Shown here: in pieces, positions 1 through 4,401 of the stretch | How the letters are laid out: each line of letters starts with the position of its first letter | Position numbering within the stretch: position 1 is the first letter of the stretch | From: JANRLJ01 sp034437895 | GTDB lineage: Bacteria; Chloroflexota; Anaerolineae; Aggregatilineales; Phototrophicaceae | Length of the DNA: 5,970 nt | Reading direction: 5' to 3' | NCBI GenBank assembly: GCA_034437895.1 | Contig: DAOTTO010000558.1 | Coordinates: forward strand, 1 to 5,970 | The notes under the pieces: generated by a model | What the model saw: only the letters and a program-made list of their open reading frames with translations | Told to the model about the DNA's origin: nothing | The model's database searches: none | Made by a program: the position numbers and the translations under genes

Positions 1-23
1 CCCTCTCCAATACTTGGAGAGGG
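1..23. repeat. Perfect hairpin repeat, 10-bp arms
   Basis: Arms CCCTCTCCAA (1-10) and TTGGAGAGGG (14-23) are perfect reverse complements around a 3-nt loop TAC. No T-run follows, since the next bases are GGAGAAAAA, so it is not a clear terminator on the + strand. It shares the CCCTCTCC...GGAGAGGG theme with the hairpin at 46-70 and looks like one unit of a dispersed intergenic repeat. The left edge of the window cuts the context, so the full unit may be longer. Confidence 0.7.
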
Positions 24-45
24 GGAGAAAAACGCATCTTGAAGT

Positions 46-90
46 CCCCTCTCCATGCAATGGGGAGGGGATTTAGGGGTGGGGTAAATG
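46..90. repeat. Second CCCCTCTCC-type hairpin with AGGGGTGGGG tail
   Basis: Arms CCCCTCTCCAT (46-56) and ATGGGGAGGGG (60-70) pair around the loop GCA, with a single T.G mismatch that would be a wobble pair in RNA. A G-rich tail, ATTTAGGGGTGGGGTAAATG, follows at 71-90. The same kind of unit occurs at 1-23, so the two form a tandem pair of related hairpins about 22 nt apart. From memory, units of this form (C-rich arm, G-rich arm, then 'atttaggggtg') are dispersed repeats in several bacterial phyla; that recollection was not tested here. Confidence 0.6.
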
Positions 91-91
91 C

Positions 92-120
92 GTGAGCGAA
101 AGTTCTAAGAGGTTTACAAT
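92..120 (+). promoter_or_regulatory. Weak sigma70-like promoter candidate for the capsid cassette
   Basis: TACAAT at 115-120 matches the -10 consensus at 5 of 6 bases. The hexamer 17 bp upstream, GTGAGC (92-97), matches the -35 consensus at only 3 of 6. It lies upstream of the protease start at 246 and would give a leader of roughly 120 nt carrying the hairpins at 121-156 and 194-215. The upstream region holds no gene, which makes a local promoter reasonable, but the match alone is weak and transcription could come from outside the window. Confidence 0.22.
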
Positions 121-156
121 CGCTAGGTAGCTGAGGGTTTCGAACCCTCAGCAGCG
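121..156. repeat. Strong hairpin with T-arm-like loop
   Basis: GCTGAGGGTT (130-139) pairs perfectly with AACCCTCAGC (143-152) around the loop TCG. CGCT (121-124) also pairs with AGCG (153-156), leaving a 5-nt bulge AGGTA on the 5' side. Read on the minus strand the centre is GAGGG-TTCGAAA-CCCTC, which fits the tRNA T-arm form (5-bp stem, TTCRANN loop). No acceptor, D arm or anticodon arm can be built around it, so it is not a tRNA. It lacks a T-run, so it is not a standard terminator. It is probably another intergenic palindromic repeat. Confidence 0.6.
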
Positions 157-193
157 AAACCAACACCGAATTTTTCCTTAACTTGGTACGCAT

Positions 194-218
194 GGGACAC
201 GGTATGCCGTGTCCCTAC
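194..218 (+). repeat. Palindromic element 1 (GGACACGG/CCGTGTCC + CTAC)
   Basis: Arms GGGACACGG (194-202) and CCGTGTCCC (207-215) pair perfectly around TATG, and CTAC (215-218) follows. It is the first of three copies of one family. The later copies, at 749-772 and 790-813, keep the CCCTAC flank but carry different, compensated stem bases. This copy ends only 16 nt before the AAGGAG ribosome binding site of the protease gene, so it sits in that gene's untranslated leader. Confidence 0.75.
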
Positions 219-233
219 GGGGAACTTCAGATC

Positions 234-239
234 AAGGAG
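234..239 (+). promoter_or_regulatory. Ribosome binding site deciding the protease start
   Basis: AAGGAG at 234-239 stands 6 nt before ATG 246. The frame is open back to a TTG at 183, but the extra 21 residues would be encoded by palindromic element 1 and look non-protein-like. The ATG at 246 is therefore the chosen start. Confidence 0.7.
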
Positions 240-245
240 TTCAAT

Positions 246-2096
246 ATGGGTACAACACTCAAAACATTGGATGCTACAGAAGGGCGCGTGGGCGGGTATC
301 TCGTCGTTTGGGGAGATTCCGTCCAGCGCGACTTACAGGGCGAATATTTTACGCCGGAGACGGAATTAGGGCTGGATTGGTACAGCCGTCGTCCGGTGCT
401 TTACCATCACGGATTGGATGGCGACCTCAAAGCAGCGGTGATCGGGGTAATCGACACGCTGCGCCCGGATGAGGTTGGCCTGTGGGCGGAGGCGCAGTTG
501 GACATGCGCCAGCGGTATGTGCAGGCGGTGCGCCGTTTGATTGACCGGGGGATTCTCGGTTGGTCGTCGGGCAGTCTGCCGCATTTGGTCGAGGTTGCGA
601 CGGATGGGCGCATTAAGCGCTGGCCTATCGTCGAAGGCAGCCTGACTCCCGCGCCTGCTGAACCGCGCCGCACCGATGTGCATACCCTCAAGAGTGCTTA
701 TACGGCGCTAGGGTTGGATGTCGGAAAGCTGAATATTATCGGTGAAACGGACACGATATATCGTGTCCCTACAAAAGAATCTGTGATTTGTAGGGACGAC
801 ATATATGTCGTCCGAACACAAAAATCTATATCTCAAGGAAGTAACATGCAAGACGATAACGCGCAAAACGCGCAAGATATGAATACACCCCGTAAGCGGC
901 TGCCCCTCGCCAGCCAGAGCGATGCGCTCAAAAGCCAAATTGCTGTCGGCAGCCCGTATGATCGGCTCGATCCGCTGGACATGCTGCACGGGTATGTGCT
1001 GCTGCGGGCGGCGAAGAGTTTTCAGGGCGTGAGCGAGCGTTATGCCAATGCGCTGGCGCACAAAGTCCAGAAAGCGGGCATGAGCGCCATCAAAGCTGAC
1101 GAACTGAGCTACAGCACACAAGCGGGGTTCGGCGATGAATGGGTGCCGGATTTGTGGAGCGCCCAAATTTGGGAAAAAGCCCGCGCCGAAAATGTGATTT
1201 TACCGCTTTTTCGTGCGCTGGAAATGCCCTCGAATCCATTTGAGCTGCCGATTCAGGGAACTGATCCGACAGTGTATTTTGTGCCGGAGACGAAATCCGA
1301 ATCGCAGTTGACACTCGGCAGCACGAATCCTATCCCGGATAGCAAGGTCGGGTCGGGCAAGGTGCAGTTGGATGCCAAAAAGTTGGCGCTGCGGGTGGGG
1401 TTTAGCTCGGAATTGGTGGAAGATGCCATTTTGCCTGTGCTGAACATCTACCGCGATCAAGCCATTCGTGCTATCGCCGACAGCATTGATTACACGCTGC
1501 TGAATGGCGACACGACCACCGCCGCGACGGGTAATATCAACAGCGACAACGGCGCACCGGGCAGCACCGAGCGCTATCTGGCTTTCGACGGGCTGCGGAA
1601 ATTGGCGCTGGTGACAAATACGGCGAATGCGTCCGATTCGGGTGGGGCGGTTGATCTGGCGAAACTGCGGACGGCGCGTTTCTTGATGGAGACGCGTTAC
1701 TCGGCGCGTCCGTCTGATCTAGCGTGGATTGTGGACGGCAATACGTATGCCAAACTGCTCGGCTTAAGTGAATTCCTGACGATGGACAAGGCCGGGGCGT
1801 TGGCGACGGCGATGACGGGGCAAATCGGCTTTATCGACGGCATTCCGGTGATGATGAGTCCTGAAGTGCCGCTGACCGACTCCGACGGCAAAGTCACCGT
1901 CTCCGGGACGAACAACAAAGGCACGGCGGTTTGTGTGTATCGTCCGGGCTGGTATGTGGGCTATCGCCGCCGGATCGCGGTCAATGTCGAATATCTGACG
2001 TATCACGACAGCTATCAACTGACGGCGACTGTCCGGTTGGCCTTTGCCCGCTTCGATACCGAAGTGGCAAGCACACTGTATAACATCACTGTCTAG
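246..2096 (+). CDS. HK97-type prohead protease fused in frame to major capsid protein
   Basis: This 616-codon frame holds two capsid-assembly proteins. Residues 1 to about 145 are a prohead protease of the S78 type (COG3740/PF04586-like), which processes capsid subunits inside the prohead. 'LYHHG' carries the candidate catalytic His (54/55), 'GWSSGS' the candidate Ser (107), and 'VEGSLTPAPAE' the candidate Glu (130) in the family's E-x-SLTxxPA context. Residues 201-616 are an HK97-fold capsid protein. The linker, residues about 165-200, is translated from two palindromic repeats (749-813) and has no stop. In most HK97-like phages these are separate genes, although fusions exist in some phages. 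The capsid part has its own Shine-Dalgarno and ATG, so one long polyprotein, two products, or both are possible. A terminator follows the stop. No portal, terminase or tail gene is visible nearby. Confidence 0.85.
   Translation: MGTTLKTLDATEGRVGGYLVVWGDSVQRDLQGEYFTPETELGLDWYSRRPVLYHHGLDGDLKAAVIGVIDTLRPDEVGLWAEAQLDMRQRYVQAVRRLIDRGILGWSSGSLPHLVEVATDGRIKRWPIVEGSLTPAPAEPRRTDVHTLKSAYTALGLDVGKLNIIGETDTIYRVPTKESVICRDDIYVVRTQKSISQGSNMQDDNAQNAQDMNTPRKRLPLASQSDALKSQIAVGSPYDRLDPLDMLHGYVLLRAAKSFQGVSERYANALAHKVQKAGMSAIKADELSYSTQAGFGDEWVPDLWSAQIWEKARAENVILPLFRALEMPSNPFELPIQGTDPTVYFVPETKSESQLTLGSTNPIPDSKVGSGKVQLDAKKLALRVGFSSELVEDAILPVLNIYRDQAIRAIADSIDYTLLNGDTTTAATGNINSDNGAPGSTERYLAFDGLRKLALVTNTANASDSGGAVDLAKLRTARFLMETRYSARPSDLAWIVDGNTYAKLLGLSEFLTMDKAGALATAMTGQIGFIDGIPVMMSPEVPLTDSDGKVTVSGTNNKGTAVCVYRPGWYVGYRRRIAVNVEYLTYHDSYQLTATVRLAFARFDTEVASTLYNITV
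749..772 (+). repeat. Palindromic element 2, perfect 20-nt palindrome
   Basis: GGACACGATATATCGTGTCC (749-768) is its own reverse complement, followed by CTAC (769-772). Compared with element 1, the outer stem is the same and the centre differs symmetrically, so pairing is kept. It lies inside the fused protease-capsid frame and is translated as part of 'ETDTIYRVPTK'. Confidence 0.85.
790..813 (-). repeat. Palindromic element 3, perfect 20-nt palindrome, inverted
   Basis: GGACGACATATATGTCGTCC (794-813) is a perfect palindrome preceded by GTAG (790-793), so its conserved CCCTAC flank lies on the minus strand. It faces element 2: CCCTACAAA (767-775) and TTTGTAGGG (787-795) are themselves inverted repeats around an 11-nt spacer. 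Elements 2 and 3 therefore form one 65-nt composite unit with nested symmetry, like the paired REP units called BIMEs. It is translated as part of 'CRDDIYVVRT' in the fused frame. Confidence 0.85.
835..841 (+). promoter_or_regulatory. Internal ribosome binding site for the capsid protein
   Basis: AAGGAAG at 835-841 lies 4-5 nt before ATG 846, inside the long fused frame and just after the second palindrome. It suggests that the capsid protein can be started separately from the protease, which would let it be made in the large excess a capsid needs. Confidence 0.6.
846..2096 (+). CDS. HK97-family major capsid protein (internal start within the fused frame)
   Basis: Starting at ATG 846 gives a 416-residue protein, within the usual size of HK97-like capsid subunits. 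Residues 1 to about 85 are polar, predicted as the N-terminal delta/scaffold segment that the protease would remove; the cleavage site cannot be read from sequence. 'STQAGFGDEWVPDLWSAQIWEKAR' (about 90-113) is the typical entry to the fold, followed by the N-arm and E-loop region (about 118-185). 'LRVGFSSELVEDAILPVLNIYRDQ' (about 182-205) matches the spine helix, and 'GQIGFIDGIPVMMSPEVP' (about 325-342) with the C-terminal 'YHDSYQLTATVRLAFAR' (about 386-402) the P and A domains. It shares its frame and stop with the fused protein, so it is an alternative product rather than a separate locus. An encapsulin is less likely because a maturation protease lies upstream and no targeting-cargo gene is seen. 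Confidence 0.7.
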   Translation: MQDDNAQNAQDMNTPRKRLPLASQSDALKSQIAVGSPYDRLDPLDMLHGYVLLRAAKSFQGVSERYANALAHKVQKAGMSAIKADELSYSTQAGFGDEWVPDLWSAQIWEKARAENVILPLFRALEMPSNPFELPIQGTDPTVYFVPETKSESQLTLGSTNPIPDSKVGSGKVQLDAKKLALRVGFSSELVEDAILPVLNIYRDQAIRAIADSIDYTLLNGDTTTAATGNINSDNGAPGSTERYLAFDGLRKLALVTNTANASDSGGAVDLAKLRTARFLMETRYSARPSDLAWIVDGNTYAKLLGLSEFLTMDKAGALATAMTGQIGFIDGIPVMMSPEVPLTDSDGKVTVSGTNNKGTAVCVYRPGWYVGYRRRIAVNVEYLTYHDSYQLTATVRLAFARFDTEVASTLYNITV

Positions 2097-2118
2097 GGGT
2101 GATTTGTATCGCTTAAGA

Positions 2119-2150
2119 ATGAGGCGCATTTCGGTGCGCTTCATCCTTTT
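2119..2150 (+). terminator. Rho-independent terminator after the capsid gene
   Basis: ATGAGGCGCA (2119-2128) pairs with TGCGCTTCAT (2135-2144) through 10 pairs including one G.T, around the loop TTTCGG, and CCTTTT (2145-2150) follows. It begins 22 nt after the capsid stop codon and so ends the capsid transcript. On the minus strand the tail is poor (ATTCTTAAGC), so it would serve the convergent xylanase transcript only weakly. Confidence 0.75.
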
Positions 2151-2173
2151 AGCAGTGCTGTACCGATTAACGG

Positions 2174-3685
2174 TTAATAACCCACGATAAATCGAATGGC
2201 AGCGCTCCACCAAGGCGTTTCTCCAGTTCGAGGCAGTTCGCTGACGCTTAGAATATCCGATTGGTTGCAGCGCGAAGTGATCGAATCCGCACTGGCACAG
2301 ACTTGGTGCGTTACAAGGCTGCTTGATGCTTGTGAGCGTATTCTGACCGTAATAGAAACAATAAATGGCTGGCTGGCTGCCAGAATCGGATGAGAAAAGA
2401 TCACAGTCGTGCCTTCTATGCTCAAGCCATCGGCGGGGAAGGCTGCAACCAGTTCCATATCGGCGGGGAGTATGTCGGTTAAAGTGAGCCTCGTAAGTGG
2501 TACGTTGCCGGTATTCAGCACCGAAATCGTAAAAGTCACTTCATCACCGGGACTGACAACGGGCTTATCAACCACGACTGAAATCGTCAAATCACGCACT
2601 TCAGGAACACCGGTTGGTTCAGGTGGCGTAGCAGTCGGTACAACAGGTGGGGCAAAAGCGCGTAAAGTGTCGGCAACGGCGTAGTAAGCAGGTTTGGGTA
2701 GATAATTTTCGTCAAACATCAGTGGTGCATCAGGATTGCCAGTAAAGCGGTAAATCCAAGAATAGCGATCCGTTACACCCCACGTCACAAGCGCGGTACA
2801 TGCGGGTGATTGCAGACAAAGTTGGGTTATCTCGCGGTAAATTTCTGCCTGAGCAGTTAGAAGTTCTTCGTTAGAACCAACAGCACCCTGAATACGCACA
2901 TCTAATTCTGTGAAGTGTATTTGTAGACCCAATGCTTCAAAGCGTTCCAGATTGGCAGCAAGAGATTCTGTATCCAGCGGCAAAACGACTTGTAGATGCG
3001 ATTGTAGGCCAATGCCATGAATGGGAACACCCCGCGCCAAGAGGGACTCGGCTAAACGATACAGGCCGTCAGATTTGGCATTAGTTTCCTCCGCGCTGTA
3101 TTCGTTGATAAATAACAGCGCGTTTGGGTCGGCTTCGTGCGCCCATTGAAAGGCAAGATCAATATATTCCGGCCCAATAATATTTAGAAACAGCGTAGGC
3201 CGGAGCGTACCATCTTCATTTAAGACTTCATTCACGACATCCCATGCGAATATCCGCCCCCGATAGTGCGAGACGACAGTAGTGATGTGATCGCGCAAAA
3301 TTGTGAGTAATTCATCGCGGGTAAAATTGCCATTTGCCAACCAGTCGGGTAAATATTGATGCCAGAGCAGCGTGTGTCCGCGTACTTGCATCTGATGGGC
3401 TTGGGCAAAGTCAACCAGATAATCGGCATCATTAAAGAGGTAAACGTCGGGCTGCGGACGCAGTGCATCGAGCTTGAGCGCGTCTTCAATCGCCATGAGG
3501 TTAAATTCGCGTGCGATTGTTTGACCGTAGAGAGTGTCTACACGTAATTCGGGGGCAACTACGGCTGCGCCAATTAAGCGCCCTACAGCGGGAGCCAAAT
3601 CACGCAGAGCAGCATCACTCGCTCCGGTATCCAAGGAAATGAACAACACAGAAATTATCAGCAGCACTAGGAATCGTAACTTCAT
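2174..3685 (-). CDS. Secreted GH10 endo-1,4-beta-xylanase with DUF11 domain and LPRTG tail
   Basis: This 503-residue enzyme is predicted to cut internal beta-1,4 links in xylan outside the cell. Residues 1 to about 24 are a signal peptide (K2, R4, hydrophobic FLVLLIISVLFISL, then a polar GASDA). The GH10 barrel spans about 25-345: 'REFNLMAIEDALKLDALRP' at 59-77, 'RGHTLLWH' at 102-109, 'WDVVNE' at 148-153 with acid/base E153, 'QSHL' at 228-231, 'FTELDV' at 258-263 with nucleophile E260, and 'WGVTDRYSW' at 302-310. The common E-N of the first motif is E-D here. A Pro/Thr linker (346-362) leads to a DUF11 beta-sandwich (about 363-480), then 'LPRTGETPWW' (484-493) and only ten more residues. LPxTG suggests surface anchoring, but no membrane helix or basic tail follows. 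The start at 3685 has AAAAGGG 6 nt upstream. The gene is convergent with the capsid gene and divergent from the globin. Confidence 0.93.
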   Translation of the reverse strand: MKLRFLVLLIISVLFISLDTGASDAALRDLAPAVGRLIGAAVVAPELRVDTLYGQTIAREFNLMAIEDALKLDALRPQPDVYLFNDADYLVDFAQAHQMQVRGHTLLWHQYLPDWLANGNFTRDELLTILRDHITTVVSHYRGRIFAWDVVNEVLNEDGTLRPTLFLNIIGPEYIDLAFQWAHEADPNALLFINEYSAEETNAKSDGLYRLAESLLARGVPIHGIGLQSHLQVVLPLDTESLAANLERFEALGLQIHFTELDVRIQGAVGSNEELLTAQAEIYREITQLCLQSPACTALVTWGVTDRYSWIYRFTGNPDAPLMFDENYLPKPAYYAVADTLRAFAPPVVPTATPPEPTGVPEVRDLTISVVVDKPVVSPGDEVTFTISVLNTGNVPLTRLTLTDILPADMELVAAFPADGLSIEGTTVIFSHPILAASQPFIVSITVRIRSQASSSLVTHQVCASADSITSRCNQSDILSVSELPRTGETPWWSAAIRFIVGY

Positions 3686-3691
3686 GCTATA

Positions 3692-3698
3692 CCCTTTT
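3692..3698 (-). promoter_or_regulatory. Ribosome binding site of the xylanase gene
   Basis: On the minus strand AAAAGGG occupies 3698-3692, 6 nt before the ATG at 3685-3683. It supports this start, which also gives a complete signal peptide. Confidence 0.65.
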
Positions 3699-3762
3699 AC
3701 CTAGTGGCACGACGGGGGATTTCGAGATTTTTGGAAATGGGCGACGATGTGGAATGATCTTA

Positions 3763-3791
3763 ATTATGCTGCGATCTATGAAAAAAGTAAA
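3763..3791 (-). promoter_or_regulatory. Candidate sigma70-like promoter for the xylanase
   Basis: On the minus strand TTTACT (3791-3786, 4 of 6 to TTGACA) is followed after 17 bp by CATAAT (3768-3763, 5 of 6 to TATAAT). Transcription would begin near 3756 and leave a leader of about 70 nt before the xylanase ATG. No operator or catabolite-repression site could be picked out with confidence. Confidence 0.35.
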
Positions 3792-3837
3792 GCGGGGAGC
3801 GATTCCTACCCAAAGGTTGAGTAGGCAAATTGCGAGG

Positions 3838-3865
3838 GTGACATTAAATTAAACAATCATACTTT
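3838..3865 (+). promoter_or_regulatory. Weak promoter candidate for the globin gene
   Basis: GTGACA (3838-3843, 5 of 6 to TTGACA) is followed after 16 bp by TACTTT (3860-3865, 3 of 6 to TATAAT) in an AT-rich stretch. It lies 39 nt before the globin ATG at 3905. The poor -10 keeps confidence low. The divergent intergenic region 3686-3904 otherwise shows no gene or clear repeat. Confidence 0.25.
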
Positions 3866-3904
3866 ATCAGTCTGAAGCTCGGTTTCAAGTGGGGAACACT
3901 AACA

Positions 3905-4393
3905 ATGTCTGAAAAGTCTATACCAACCCTATACGAGTGGTGTGGTGGAGCGCCTGGCCTTGAGCGCCTGACTTCGGTATTTTACCGACATGTGCATGAC
4001 GATGCTATCCTTAGCCCGATCTTTGCCGGGATGGATGCTGACCATCCGAAACATGTGGCCTTATGGTTAGGCGAAGTGTTTGGCGGACCGAAAACGTACA
4101 CGCAAGAACATGGCGGGTATCCGCACATGATCTCGAAGCATATCAATCTGGGACTCAAAGAAGAGCAACGCGTGCGATGGACACAGCTTATTGCCGCGTC
4201 CGCAGATGAAGCGGGTTTACCCTCTGATCCTGAGTTTCGCTCTGCGTTTGTAGCCTATATCGAATGGGGCACCCGCATCGCACTGGCAAACTCGCAGGAA
4301 GGCGCGACACCACCGCCGCAAGCCCCTGTTCCGCGGTGGGGATGGGGCGAGGCACCACCCTACAATCCCCCTGAACATCCTCCCCGCGAGTAA
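3905..4393 (+). CDS. Group II truncated hemoglobin (2-over-2 globin)
   Basis: This is a 162-residue cytosolic heme protein. The globin core spans about residues 8-130. Y27 in 'SVFYRHV' fits the B10 Tyr of the distal pocket and F40 in 'SPIFAGMD' lies in the CD region. 'FGGPKTYTQEHGGYPHMISKH' (59-79) is the group II E-F signature, with H79 as proximal F8 heme ligand, and W92 in 'RVRWTQLI' is the group II G8 Trp. Members bind O2 and some detoxify NO; the ligand here is not known. After the core comes a Pro/Trp-rich tail of about 30 residues, 'PVPRWGWGEAPPYNPP' (141-156), which is absent from minimal trHbs but which I recall from a subgroup of group II proteins. GGGGA (3891-3895) lies 9 nt before the ATG. 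The gene appears monocistronic and its stop is 8 nt from that of the convergent glycosyltransferase gene. Confidence 0.9.
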   Translation: MSEKSIPTLYEWCGGAPGLERLTSVFYRHVHDDAILSPIFAGMDADHPKHVALWLGEVFGGPKTYTQEHGGYPHMISKHINLGLKEEQRVRWTQLIAASADEAGLPSDPEFRSAFVAYIEWGTRIALANSQEGATPPPQAPVPRWGWGEAPPYNPPEHPPRE

Positions 4394-4401
4394 GCAGTTC
4401 A

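Noticed and set aside
121..156. tRNA gene or tRNA-derived attachment site on the minus strand
   Set aside because: The GAGGG-TTCGAAA-CCCTC core fits a T-arm, but no acceptor pairing, anticodon arm or D arm can be built, and the perfect 10-bp palindrome is explained more simply as a hairpin repeat. No second copy of this sequence is present in the window to act as att partner.
183..245. N-terminal extension of the protease from TTG 183 or ATG 192
   Set aside because: The extra residues are encoded by palindromic element 1, and a good AAGGAG lies correctly before ATG 246.
194..813. CRISPR array
   Set aside because: The palindromes are only three, lie at irregular distances and in both orientations, and two are within a coding frame with no spacer-like units.
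708..1166. Antisense reading frame of 152 codons opposite the capsid gene
   Set aside because: It follows from codon bias of the real gene on the other strand. Its protein shows no recognisable domain and part of it is repeat-encoded.
1764..2213. Frameshifted true C-terminus of the xylanase in another minus-strand frame
   Set aside because: The alternative tail is basic and polar without a hydrophobic segment, and it would run through the terminator into the capsid gene, so it does not restore a sorting signal.
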